The notes under the pieces: model-generated
What the model was told of the DNA's origin: nothing
Database searches by the model: none
Seen by the model: only the letters and a program-made list of their open reading frames with translations
Part shown: piece by piece, positions 21,169 to 30,792 of the stretch
Layout: each line of letters begins with the position of its first letter
Numbering within the stretch: the stretch's first letter is position 1
Source of the DNA: Sphingomonas radiodurans
Lineage (GTDB): Bacteria; Pseudomonadota; Alphaproteobacteria; Sphingomonadales; Sphingomonadaceae
Direction of reading: 5' to 3'
Assembly (NCBI RefSeq): GCF_020866845.1
Contig: NZ_CP086594.1
Coordinates: 62,001 to 126,000 of the forward strand
DNA: 64,000 nucleotides
Made by a program: the position numbers and the translations under genes

Positions 21169-22071
21169 ATGGCGCCGCCGCGGGATCGGCGCCCGGGGTT
21201 TTCGCGACGGGCGCAATATTCGCTCTTTTTGAGCTATATCCTGGCCATCGCGGGCGCGGTGATCGGTGTGGTGCTACTTGTCCTGTCGCAATTCAATCCG
21301 CCCGCCTTCGCCGCATTCCGCTCTGCCACCACCGAGCTCACATCCCCATTTTCGTCCGGCGCATCGGCGGTGCTGCGTGGTCTTGCGGCAGTCCCGCAAA
21401 CCGTCTCGACCTATTTTCGCGTCCACGGCGAGAATGCGGAGCTTCGCGACGAACGCGCACGGACGCGCGCAGCGCTGCTCCAGGCGCAGGTCATCGTGCG
21501 GGACAATCGCCGGCTCCGCGGGCTGTTGAAGTTGCGCGATGTGACGCCTGATGTGGTGACGACCGCGCGCATCGTCAGCTCGAGCGGATCGAGCACGCGC
21601 CGCTTTGGCGTCCTCAACGCGGGCCGTTGGCAGGGCGTGCGACCCGGCATGCCGGTGCGCGGCCCGGACGGCCTCATCGGGCGCGTGATCGAGACCGGCC
21701 CTAACAGTGCCCGCGTCCTGCTCGCGATCGATCCGCAAAGCGTGATCCCGGTCAGGCGCATCCATGATGGCCTCCCCGCGCTTGCCGCCGGACGCGGTGA
21801 CGGCTTGCTCGACATTCGCTCCGTCGGCACGGCGAACGCACGGCTGCGTCCCGGCGACCGCTTCGTCACCTCGGGCACGGGCGGCATCTTCACCCCCGGC
21901 GTGCTCGTCGCGCGGGTCACCGGGTCGGGCAGCGACAGTGCCCCCGCGGAACCGTTCGGCCACCCCGACACGTTCGATTTCGCGATCGTCAGCGCCCCCT
22001 TCCTGCCCCCGCCGCCGCCTGCGCCTCCCCCGGCCGCCCCCGCCACGCCCCCGCCGGCTCCCCAGCCATGA
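21169..22071 (+). CDS. mreC: Rod-shape determining protein MreC
   Basis: MreC is the periplasmic scaffold that activates PBP2-RodA. The 300-residue protein has a basic N-terminus, one membrane helix (about residues 22-45), a coiled-coil (ENAELRDERARTRAALLQAQ) and the beta-rich C-terminal domain, and ends in a long Pro/Ala tail common in sphingomonads. It starts 14 nt after mreB; its stop overlaps mreD as ATGA. Confidence 0.93.
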   Translation: MAPPRDRRPGFSRRAQYSLFLSYILAIAGAVIGVVLLVLSQFNPPAFAAFRSATTELTSPFSSGASAVLRGLAAVPQTVSTYFRVHGENAELRDERARTRAALLQAQVIVRDNRRLRGLLKLRDVTPDVVTTARIVSSSGSSTRRFGVLNAGRWQGVRPGMPVRGPDGLIGRVIETGPNSARVLLAIDPQSVIPVRRIHDGLPALAAGRGDGLLDIRSVGTANARLRPGDRFVTSGTGGIFTPGVLVARVTGSGSDSAPAEPFGHPDTFDFAIVSAPFLPPPPPAPPPAAPATPPPAPQP

Positions 22072-22577
22072 TCCCTCCGCGTAAGCCATTCCAGACGCCG
22101 CTGCCCCCGGCCCGAGCACGCGCACTGCCCTGGCTGACGGTGATGGCCGGGTCGCTCATCACGATCGTGCCCGTCGCCGCGACACTGCCGCTGATGCCGC
22201 CATTCGGGCTGTTGATGCTGCTCGCGTGGCGGCTGCTCGCCCCGCTCGCGCTGCGCCCCTGGGCGCCTGCGCTGCTGGGCCTGTTCGACGATTGCCTCAG
22301 CGGGCAACCGCTCGGCAGCGCGATGCTGCTGTGGACGCTCGCCGCCTTCCTCGTCGACCTGTTCGATCAGCGCACGCTCTTCCGCTCGTTCACGGAGGAT
22401 TGGCTGATCGCCGCCGGCGCGATTGCGTTCTGCCTGATTGCCGGCCGCTTGCTCGCCAGTCCGCTGGGCGCGCATGTCGATCTCGTGCTAGTGCCTCAGA
22501 TTATCGTGACTATCCTCCTGTTTCCGTTCGCCGCGTGGGTCATTGCGTGGGTCGATCGTCGGCGCGCCGTCGAATGA
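22068..22577 (+). CDS. mreD: Rod-shape determining protein MreD
   Basis: A 169-residue integral membrane protein with about five hydrophobic helices, matching MreD in size and position. The LFDDCLSGQPLGSAMLLW segment is typical. Its start overlaps mreC and its stop overlaps mrdA, both as ATGA, indicating translational coupling. Confidence 0.88.
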   Translation: MIPPRKPFQTPLPPARARALPWLTVMAGSLITIVPVAATLPLMPPFGLLMLLAWRLLAPLALRPWAPALLGLFDDCLSGQPLGSAMLLWTLAAFLVDLFDQRTLFRSFTEDWLIAAGAIAFCLIAGRLLASPLGAHVDLVLVPQIIVTILLFPFAAWVIAWVDRRRAVE

Positions 22578-24667
22578 TCCGCCCGACACGCATCGCGACC
22601 GAGGCGCAGCAGGGATACACTTTCTCGCGCCGTGCGTGGCTGCTAGGCGCCGCGCAGCTTGGTGTCGGCGGCGTGCTCGTCGGGCGCATGGCGTGGCTCT
22701 CGATCGCCGAGAACGAGCGCTACAACCTCCTGAGCGAGAGCAACCGCGTCAACATGACGCTGATCCCGCCGCGCCGCGGCTGGCTCGTCGACCGTCACGG
22801 CCACCCGATCGCCGACAATCGCACCGACTTTCGCGTCGACCTGATCCCCGATCGCATCGTCGACGAGGAAAGGACGCTCGCTGCGCTGCGTCAGCTGCTC
22901 GCGCTGACCGACGAGGATCTCCTGCGCATCCGCGCCGATCTGAAGCGCGCTGCCGGGTTTCAGCCGGTGAAGGTCGCCGAGAACGTCGGCTGGGAACGCT
23001 TCGCCGCCGTCCAGGTACGCCAGCCCGAGCTCCCAGGCGTCGCTCCGACCCGCGGCTTCGCGCGCAACTATCCCGCCGGCGCTGCAGTCGCCCATCTGAC
23101 CGGCTATGTCGGTGGCGCCACAGCCGAACAATTTGACGTGAAGCGCGATCCGCTGCTCCTCACGCCCGGCTTCAAACTCGGCAAGGATGGGCTTGAAAAG
23201 ACGCTGGAAACCGAGCTGCGCGGCAGCCCCGGCGCGAAACGCGTCGAGGTCACTGCGCGCGGCAAGCTCGTCGCCGAGCTCGCCACCCGCCCCGATCAGC
23301 CCGGCGCCACCCAGCGGCTGACGATCGACGCTGGGCTCCAGGAGTATGCCGCGCGCCGGCTCGGCACCAACTCGGGCTCGGCTGTCGTCTTCGACTGCGA
23401 TACCGGCGAGATGCTCTGCATGGTCTCGATGCCGGCCTATGATCCCAACAGCTTTTCGGATGGGATCAGCCATCTCGAATGGAAGATGCTGTCGGCCGAC
23501 GATCACGTGCCGCTGATGAACAAGGTCACGCAGGGCCTTTATCCCCCCGGCTCCACCGTGAAGCCAATGAATGGCCTTGCGCTGCTGGAGGCTGGGGTCG
23601 ATCCGGACGCGCGCGTCTTCTGCGGCGGCGCGATGCGCGTGGGCAGCGGCACGTTCCACTGCCACAAGCGTCGCGGTCACGGGTCGCTCGATCTGCGCAG
23701 CGCCATCGCGCTCAGTTGCGACATCTATTTCTACGAAATGGTCCGTCGCCTCGGCTACGATCGCGTCGCCCCGGTCGCACGCGCCGTCGGCCTCGGCGAG
23801 AAATATGATTTGCCCTTCTCCACCCAGCGCTACGGCACCGTGCCCGACAGCGCGTGGAAGCAGCGCAAGTACAACACCAAGTGGACCGTCGCGGATTCGC
23901 TCAACGCCTCGATCGGTCAGGGCTATGTCCTCGCCAACCCGCTCCAGCTCGCGGTGATGGCGATGCGGATCGGCTCGGGTAGAATGCTCAAGCCGAGCCT
24001 GCTGGCCGATCGGATCGATCGCAACGCACCCCCACTGCCGTTCAGTGCCGAGAACCTCCAGATCGTGCGCGAGGGCATGTGGAAAGTCGTTAACGGCGGC
24101 GGCACCGGCGGCGCCTCGCGCCTCGCTATTCCCGGCGTCGAGCTCGCCGCCAAGACGGGCACCGCTCAGGTCCGCCGCATCACCATGGCGGAACGCCGCT
24201 CGGGCGTGCTCGGCAATGCGCAATTGCCGTTCAAGCTACGCGATCACGCGCTGTTCGTCTGCTTCGCTCCGGCGGACAAGCCACGCTATGCTGCCGCGAT
24301 CGTGCTCGAACATAACGGCCACACCGTCCGCAACCTCGATACCCCGCTGATCGGCCGCGACATCATGACGTACCTGTTCGACAAGCCCCGCGCGATGAAG
24401 TCGCTCGAGGAGGTCGAGCCCAGTTGGGGCGGCGACATCCGCACGCGCATGGCCGCGCAGGAAGCCGCCTTCCGCGCTGCCGCCACCGCCCCGCCCCCTG
24501 CGCAAGCCGCCGCCACCGAAACCGACGCCCCCGCGCCGACCAGCGCTCCCGCCGTCGAACGGGCCACCGACGCCTCGAACGCGACGCAGGAGGCGACCGT
24601 CAGCGACATCGCCAACGGTGCTGGCCCGGCGAGCGTCGGCACCACCGAGCCGCCTTTCCCGCAATGA
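22574..24667 (+). CDS. mrdA: Penicillin-binding protein 2 (elongasome transpeptidase)
   Basis: PBP2 cross-links peptidoglycan during cell elongation. From the ATG overlapping mreD the protein is 697 residues: a membrane anchor (about 25-45), the pedestal domain (NRVNMTLIPPRRGWLVDRHG) and the transpeptidase with Ser327 in YPPGSTVKP, SCD in ALSCDIYFYE and KTGTAQV. The C-terminus carries an extra Ala/Pro/Thr-rich tail of roughly 70 residues beyond the catalytic fold. It overlaps rodA by ATGA. Confidence 0.95.
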   Translation: MIRPTRIATEAQQGYTFSRRAWLLGAAQLGVGGVLVGRMAWLSIAENERYNLLSESNRVNMTLIPPRRGWLVDRHGHPIADNRTDFRVDLIPDRIVDEERTLAALRQLLALTDEDLLRIRADLKRAAGFQPVKVAENVGWERFAAVQVRQPELPGVAPTRGFARNYPAGAAVAHLTGYVGGATAEQFDVKRDPLLLTPGFKLGKDGLEKTLETELRGSPGAKRVEVTARGKLVAELATRPDQPGATQRLTIDAGLQEYAARRLGTNSGSAVVFDCDTGEMLCMVSMPAYDPNSFSDGISHLEWKMLSADDHVPLMNKVTQGLYPPGSTVKPMNGLALLEAGVDPDARVFCGGAMRVGSGTFHCHKRRGHGSLDLRSAIALSCDIYFYEMVRRLGYDRVAPVARAVGLGEKYDLPFSTQRYGTVPDSAWKQRKYNTKWTVADSLNASIGQGYVLANPLQLAVMAMRIGSGRMLKPSLLADRIDRNAPPLPFSAENLQIVREGMWKVVNGGGTGGASRLAIPGVELAAKTGTAQVRRITMAERRSGVLGNAQLPFKLRDHALFVCFAPADKPRYAAAIVLEHNGHTVRNLDTPLIGRDIMTYLFDKPRAMKSLEEVEPSWGGDIRTRMAAQEAAFRAAATAPPPAQAAATETDAPAPTSAPAVERATDASNATQEATVSDIANGAGPASVGTTEPPFPQ

Positions 24668-25776
24668 GCCGCCCCTCGATCGTCCCCGCCCCACTCGCGC
24701 AGCTGCCCTGGCGGATGCTGCTGCTGGTGATCGCCATCGCCGGGTTCGGCGTCGTCGTCCTGTACTCCGCCGCGGGCGGCAACCTGCGCCCCTGGGCCTT
24801 GTCGCAGGGCATTCGCTTCTGCGTCCTCTTGGTGGGCGCGTTGGCACTATCGCGCGTGCCCCAGGAGGTGTGGCGACAGTTCGCGCTGCCCGCCTATGTC
24901 GTCATCCTCGTGCTGTTGATCGCGGTCGAGCTGCTCGGCGCGGTGCGCGGCGGCGCGCAACGGTGGCTCGATCTCGGCTTCATCCGGCTTCAGCCGTCCG
25001 AGCTGATGAAGCCGATGATCGTCCTCGCCTGCGCCCGCTTCTACGACATGCTGCCGCCCAACGAGACGCGGCGCTTCGGCGCGATCTGGCCGGCCGCGCT
25101 CCTGATCGGCTTGCCGGCGGGGCTGGTGATGCTCCAGCCCGATCTCGGCACCGCGCTGATGATCACCGCGGGCGGCATCACCGTGATGTTCCTGGCGGGG
25201 ATTCCGCTGCGGCTCTTCGTCGGCGGCGCGCTGGCCCTTGCGATCGCGACGCCGCTCGCGGTCAATTTCCTGCTCCACGATTATCAGCGCAACCGCGTGC
25301 TGATCTTCATGGATCCCGAAAGCGATCCGCTCGGCACCGGCTACCATATCAGCCAGTCGAAGATCGCGATCGGCTCCGGCGGCATGACCGGCAAGGGGTT
25401 CCTCAACGGCACCCAGAGCCACCTCGATTATTTGCCCGAGGGCCACACCGATTTCGTCTTCGCCACCATGGCGGAGGAATGGGGCTTGCTCGGCGGCATC
25501 TTCATCATCGGCGCCTATCTCATGGTGATCCGTTGGGGGATCGACGTCGGCATGCGCGCGCGCACCCGCTTCGCCAAGCTCAGCGCCGCCGGGCTCGCGA
25601 CGACGATCTTCTTCTACCTCGCGATCAACCTGATGATGGTGATGGGCCTCGCCCCCGTGGTTGGCATTCCACTCCCGCTCGTCAGCTTCGGCGGCTCGGC
25701 GCAGATGACCGTGTTCCTGTGCCTGGGCATCCTGATGTCGATCGACCGCAACAATCGCGGCGAGCAAAGATGGTGA
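24664..25776 (+). CDS. rodA: Peptidoglycan polymerase RodA (SEDS family)
   Basis: RodA polymerises lipid II with PBP2. The 370-residue polytopic protein has the SEDS signatures RWLDLGFIRLQPSELMKP, LQPDLGTAL and the C-terminal APVVGIPLPLVSFGGSAQM. It is the last gene of the operon, coupled to mrdA by ATGA, and is followed after 84 nt by tRNA-Lys. Confidence 0.96.
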   Translation: MSRPSIVPAPLAQLPWRMLLLVIAIAGFGVVVLYSAAGGNLRPWALSQGIRFCVLLVGALALSRVPQEVWRQFALPAYVVILVLLIAVELLGAVRGGAQRWLDLGFIRLQPSELMKPMIVLACARFYDMLPPNETRRFGAIWPAALLIGLPAGLVMLQPDLGTALMITAGGITVMFLAGIPLRLFVGGALALAIATPLAVNFLLHDYQRNRVLIFMDPESDPLGTGYHISQSKIAIGSGGMTGKGFLNGTQSHLDYLPEGHTDFVFATMAEEWGLLGGIFIIGAYLMVIRWGIDVGMRARTRFAKLSAAGLATTIFFYLAINLMMVMGLAPVVGIPLPLVSFGGSAQMTVFLCLGILMSIDRNNRGEQRW

Positions 25777-25860
25777 CCTGACGAAAAAGTGTTTGCATCC
25801 CGCGCCCACGATGCTAACCGCCCGCTTCCCGATCGCGGGCAGCCGCCCGATCCGATCAAT

Positions 25861-25936
<76 letters not shown>

Positions 25937-26074
25937 TTTTCCAATGGCTTAGTATAAATCGCTACCCCGGCCCGACGCCGGGGGAAGCAACCCCGCGTGT
26001 CGCGCGACGCCGACTGACGCCCCCCGCCTCCAAAGGCTGTCCTACAACCCCCGTTCCGCGATATCCCCGCGGCC

Positions 26075-27139
26075 ATGCAACAGTGGATCTCAGCCGAGCA
26101 TCCGTCCCCCGCCCTCCCCGCTCCCGCGGGCGACCCCGCCCCCGCGGACCCGCTCGCCTTCGCCCCGCTGACCTTCAAACCAGTCCCCCGCAAATATCGC
26201 TTCGACGGCTGGACGGCGGAGCGCCAGCGCGCCTTCATCGCCGCGCTTGCCGAGCTCGGCTCGGTCAAGGCCGCCTGCCAGCGCATCAACCTCGCCACGA
26301 CCGGCGCCTATCACTTGCGGAGGCAGCCCGGCGCAGACGGCTTCCGCGCCGCCTGGGAAGCCGCGCTCGCCAGCGGCGTGCAGCGCCTCGCCGACATCGC
26401 CATCGACCGCGCGATCGAGGGCACCCCCGTCCCCGTCTTCTACCACGGCGAGCAGGTCGGCGAGCGCCGCCGCTACAATGATCGCCTGCTCATGTTCATC
26501 ATGAAGCACCACATGCCCGGCCGCTACGGCACCGCGGCGCTCCCCGGCGGCACCAAGCATCCCGAAACGATCGCGCGCGAAGCCGCCGCCGGCTGCCCCG
26601 CCTGCAAGGAGCGCGCCGCGGCCGATGCGCGCAAGGCCGCGGCGCACGCCGAAGCCGCCAAGCAGTCCAGGCTCGAATTCGCCGCCGAGATCCTGCGCAC
26701 CTACACGTTGAAGGTCGCCGCCGAGCGCCGCGACCGCATCGCCGGCAACATCGTCGGCGCCGATTTCTACCTGCGCCAGCTGAGCTTCTGGGAATTGATT
26801 CTCGAAGGCTGCGGCAACCGCGCCGACCTCATCAAGCTCTACACCACCCGCGAAGGCCTGCAGCCCGGCGACGAGGTGTGGGTGCGCGCCGGCCCGCTCA
26901 GCCAGACGCTCGACGACATCCGCCGCGAGGCCTGGGCCGCCGCCGGCGAACCACCCCGCCCCCCGCTCGACCTGCGCGAGCGATACCAGTGGAGCGGCAT
27001 TACCGGCGGCTCCACGGTCCGCGAGCGCGAACGCGCGCGCGTGGAAGCGCAGCGCCAGATCGCGGCGGCGCAGGCCGTGTGGGAGGCGTGTCGGAGCGAT
27101 GAGACTTGGGCGCGGTTCAAGGCCGATTCAGAGAGCTAG
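26075..27139 (+). CDS. Conserved sphingomonad-type protein with N-terminal helix-turn-helix, function unknown
   Basis: The 354-residue product begins with a Pro/Ala-rich segment. Residues about 45-80 (WTAERQRAFIAALAELGSVKAACQRINL) look like a helix-turn-helix of the kind in phage terminase small subunits. A central part with YNDRLLMFIMKHHMPGRYG, a CPAC pair, and a long Ala/Arg-rich helical C-terminus follow. No catalytic motif is evident. It sits just downstream of tRNA-Lys and before the inverted-repeat-bounded defence island, so it may be an old accessory gene. I do not assign a function. Confidence 0.6.
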   Translation: MQQWISAEHPSPALPAPAGDPAPADPLAFAPLTFKPVPRKYRFDGWTAERQRAFIAALAELGSVKAACQRINLATTGAYHLRRQPGADGFRAAWEAALASGVQRLADIAIDRAIEGTPVPVFYHGEQVGERRRYNDRLLMFIMKHHMPGRYGTAALPGGTKHPETIAREAAAGCPACKERAAADARKAAAHAEAAKQSRLEFAAEILRTYTLKVAAERRDRIAGNIVGADFYLRQLSFWELILEGCGNRADLIKLYTTREGLQPGDEVWVRAGPLSQTLDDIRREAWAAAGEPPRPPLDLRERYQWSGITGGSTVRERERARVEAQRQIAAAQAVWEACRSDETWARFKADSES

Positions 27140-27169
27140 GCGAAGCTTGGCGACTGGCGCGGAAGCGAC

Positions 27170-27213
27170 GCCCGGCCGACGACCGCCCGGCGGCGCCGGG
27201 CGTGTCGCTCGAC
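27170..27213. repeat. REP-like hairpin repeat, left boundary of the restriction island
   Basis: A 44-bp unit with the internal stem CGCCCGG/CCGGGCG. Its reverse complement matches the unit at 30681-30724 at 39 of 44 positions; most differences fall in the hairpin loop. The two copies are inverted and bracket the broken restriction-methyltransferase gene and the small gene beside it. Confidence 0.75.
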
Positions 27214-27281
27214 ACCAGCTGCGTCTGTTCACTGGCTTAACACCTGCGCGAACAACTCACTGTCAGGAAGCTCAAGCTGCG

Positions 27282-30276
27282 TCACAGCGGAAGCAATGCG
27301 TCGACGAGACGCTCGATCGTTTCCGCCACGCCGTCTGCTTCCAGCATTTGCCGGATCAAGCGTCGCTTCGTGGTGAAGTGCGCGTCTTCGGGCAGTTCGA
27401 CACGCCTTGCTACTTCAGCGGCGTGCAGCGCCGCTGTTGCGAGGTCTGCATGCACCGCATCGCTCGCGTCAAACTCGGGAATCGGCAGCGTCCACACGAG
27501 ATTATCGAAATCGCGCGGATCACGCTGTCCCACCGGCTGAAGATCACGGACGCGATCGAGCACAATCCGTGTATTGATGACAGCAGCGAGATAAGCGGCT
27601 TCTTCAACCGAACGGGCAGCACACCAGTACAGCTTCGTGTCGACGATAACGTCGTCGTCCTCGATCCAACAAGCACTCAACCGTGTCCCGGCCTTCGTGT
27701 AAAGAACACGAACTGGCGCTCGACTGCCTTGCGCGCGGAGCGTGCCCATTGCACCGACGCGCTCAGCAAGTGACATTCGAGCATTGCCCTCGATATCCTT
27801 GTTGCTGTGCTCATTCCACTTCGCTTCAGCATCAGTCAGCCAAGCGGCTAGCCCACGGTATCCCCGAGCATTGGCGCTGGCCGCGCTGAGAATCGCGCCA
27901 TCCTCAAGAGGAATTACCCCGTTCGTCAGCCCGAGGACGCAGTAGGGCGCTATGGACTCGCCAACGCGATCCGGCGTACGAACGCACGTTCAACCGGGCC
28001 CTCGGGTGGTTCCACCGTGGTCCACGGCCGCTTGTCCAGGCTTCCGACACGACCACGCACGCGCGGCGCATCGCGGCGGCTTTGCAGGCGGCCCGAGACG
28101 ACGTGCTCAACCAGGAAGAAGCGGCGTGGGCTGAGGCTTGCGCCCTGTCGAAACCGCCTCCGATACGGCGATGCGGAAATCAGCGTTCGCGGACGCGGCC
28201 ATGCGGCCCGTACGTGATCAAGCGCCCCCGCCGCTTCGGCCTCAGTGGCGTCGCGTCGGGGAAGCACACCCACCCAACGATCGAAGTTCGTTGGCGGCGG
28301 TCCAGTGCGGTCACGCTCGCCGAACAGCACGCACGTGCTCGTGGTGCTGCTTCCCGACTGTGCACCGAAGATCGGCCAAACGCGTTCGAGCCCCCAGCCG
28401 CCAGTGATTGCCACGCGCACGCGCTGCATGCTTCCGTCGCGCAAAGCAGCGAAAACCGGCGCGTTGAGTGCAGCGTAGGGCACGACGAGCGCTAACGTAC
28501 CGCCTTCTCGCAGATAGCGTTCAGCCCCGCGTGCCCAGAACAGCGCAAACATATCCTGGTGCGTCGCAAGGCTGCCGCCGACCCAAAGGTTATAGCTCTG
28601 CAGCGCCTCCCGCAGCCGGTCTTTCATCTCCGCGCTTAGATGGCGGTAGACGATCCATGGCGGGTTGCCGATCAGCACATCGGCGCGGTTATCGGGATGC
28701 GACAGCCAGACCGGACGCAGCAGATTGCGCAGGATGAAGGTCCAGATGTGGTTGCGGCCGTCGAGAAATAGCTGCTTCAATTGCGCGAAGGTCCGGCCAA
28801 GCATCGCGGCGTCTTCCGCAGTCGCGCCGGCGCGAGCGATTGCATCTCGGATCGCCTCTGGCTCAGCGAGCGTGTCGAGACCACGATTGAGTTCGTCGAG
28901 CGCCCGTTCGAACAAAAGCTGGTCGCTCGCCAGCCCGGCCGGGATGCGCAACGGCGGATCGTTCGGCGGTACGTCCACTAGCACTTCGGCCGATGCGCCC
29001 AGCGGGCGCAGACTCCATTGCATCGAATCGCCCATGTAGACGGGCACGCTCAGCGTCGGCGGCCGATCCTGCACCAGATCGCCAAGTGCCAGCAGCCAGG
29101 TGACGCGCGCGAGCGCGACGGCGACTGGGTGTACATCAATCCCAAACACGCGATCCGCGCAAGTTGCGACGATTTCGGCCGGTGGCAGCCCGGCCGCACG
29201 CCCGGCGGCGATCAGCCGACGTATCGCATGGAACAGGAAAGTGCCCGAACCGCACGACGGATCGAGCACGCGCTGCGCTAGCGGATGCGGGACCGCTGCC
29301 GAGACGACGCGCGCCGCCAGCCAATCGGGCGTGTATACTCGCCGAGATCATGACGCTCGTCGGGATCTATCAGGCTCTCGTAAAGACTCTTGAGCACGTC
29401 GACTTCAACGTCGCGAAGGCGAAAGCGCACGGTCTCATTTGCCAGCGAATGCACAAGCGCCGCGCCGCCCTCGGCCAGTAGCGGCCAGTCGAAGAAATCG
29501 GCTTCGACAGCCCCAACGATCCCTTCATTCGTCAGCAACCGACCGGACAGCATCTCCGACGGATCGTCGATCGCCAGATCGAGCACGCGCGCCGCGATCG
29601 CTTTCACAAGGATGGTTAGATAGGTGTGCTGCAGGAAGAGAGCGTCGCTACCGACATCGTCGCCATAAACTTGGCGCAGCAATCCCTCCCAAAGATCGCG
29701 CTTCAGTCGAACTTCGGGATGGTCGCTGACTTCGGCCCATAGGCGTCGAAGTTCCGCATGCGCGCGGCCGAAGGCAAGGCTGTGCCGTCCAAAGGTGAGC
29801 GCCACCGCGATTGGCGTCGGCATCACCTCGGGAACTGGCGCGAGCAGCGGTTCAAGCCAACTCAACAGCCGTTCGGGATGCTCGGCCTCGACGTCGTAGC
29901 GGCCGATCGGCGCGAGCGTGCCGCGATCGAGCGTATAGGCCAGCAAGGTCGCGCCATCGGTGGCAAGACCGACAGTGGTTCGGCCGGCCCCGCTTCGACG
30001 GGCGGCGTCGGCTAGATAATCTGGCATGCGCGCGATGACATCGCGTTCCTCGCGGCGCAGGTCGCTCTTTAGCTCAATTACGGTGGCGCCCCACGCCACA
30101 TCAATGCGACCGCTGTTATCGACGAGATAGCGCTCGTGTTCCAACTCACTGAATGCCGCGCCAAAGCCTTCGCGCAGCAACTCTGTAATCAGACCGCGCA
30201 GCGCCTCATGCCGTGGTCGCGACACCATCGAGCGGACGATTTCGCGCAGGCGGTCCCCGCGCCATCCGTTTGTCAC
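27282..30276 (-). pseudogene. Type IIG-like restriction-methyltransferase, broken by two frameshifts
   Basis: Three frames on the minus strand make one protein of about 1000 residues. The first (30276 to about 29334) has an N-terminal nuclease-like region (SGRIDVAWGATVIELKSDL, a D...ExK pattern) and a helical part ending DPDERHDLGEYT. The second (to about 27961) has the SAM motif LDPSCGSGTFLFHAI and the adenine-methyltransferase motif LIGNPPWIVY. The third holds the C-terminal part (FDNLVWTLPIPEFD). At 29331-29334 an extra AC shifts EYT away from PDWLA; at about 27960-27962 a G appears lost from GGG, moving frame before GESIAPYC. Fusion of nuclease and methylase in one chain fits type IIG/Eco57I-like enzymes. 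The shifts are probably inactivating; sequencing error is the alternative. Confidence 0.8.
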
Positions 30277-30339
30277 TTTTCCCCCTCGCTCGGTGGCTCA
30301 ACCGTTGCTGCCACATGCTCAACGGCATAGGCTGCCAAC

Positions 30340-30633
30340 ATGCAGTACACGCAAGAAGACCTGTTCGCGCAAGACGATGCCGAACGCAACAAGCTGTCGG
30401 AATCGCGGCGTTTAGCGATACGGTCGCGCCTCATGGCGACATTGGCGATGCTCGAAGCGACCGCTACCTTTCCATGGGACGATCCACTTGATGCAGTGCA
30501 TGAGGAGAACCGGTTCCAACGCGAAACCGAGATGTTAGGTGAAGAGGGAGAGGCTCTATGGGCGCTCTTCGATAAACAGATGGACCGACTATACGCCACG
30601 CAAAACGTTTCGGACGCAAGAGCTGCAGAGTAG
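30340..30633 (+). CDS. Small protein of unknown function beside the restriction gene
   Basis: A 97-residue, acidic, mostly helical protein (MQYTQEDLFAQDDAERNKL at the start) transcribed divergently from the restriction-methyltransferase, 63 nt between starts. It lacks a helix-turn-helix, so it does not look like a standard controller protein. It lies inside the inverted-repeat-bounded segment and probably travelled with it. Confidence 0.5.
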   Translation: MQYTQEDLFAQDDAERNKLSESRRLAIRSRLMATLAMLEATATFPWDDPLDAVHEENRFQRETEMLGEEGEALWALFDKQMDRLYATQNVSDARAAE

Positions 30634-30680
30634 ACTTAAGTGACGGCATGAAGCCACCACGCCGCGGCAAAGCCGCGTCG

Positions 30681-30724
30681 TCGATCGACACGCCCGGTGA
30701 ATCCGGGCGGTCGTCGGCCGGGCC
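30681..30724. repeat. REP-like hairpin repeat, right boundary of the restriction island
   Basis: The inverted partner of the unit at 27170-27213, with the same CGCCCGG/CCGGGCG stem and a different loop (TGAAT in place of CGCCG). It lies between the small gene and the end of lepA, next to a second GC-rich palindrome (GCCGCGGCAAAGCCGCG). Confidence 0.75.
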
Positions 30725-30792
30725 CGGCGCTGATCCGCGTCTAGCTCGGCGATTGCTGGCGCAATCCCCTCCCTAATCGCGGGCGCTCGGCC

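Noticed and set aside
22643..24223. 526-codon minus-strand frame opposite mrdA
   Set aside because: Antisense to PBP2, whose catalytic motifs are all present; the antisense protein has no features of a real gene.
29331..29334. Short (AC)2 run at the first frameshift as a phase-variation tract
   Set aside because: Only two repeat units; contingency loci have much longer tracts. A simple mutation or sequence error is more likely.
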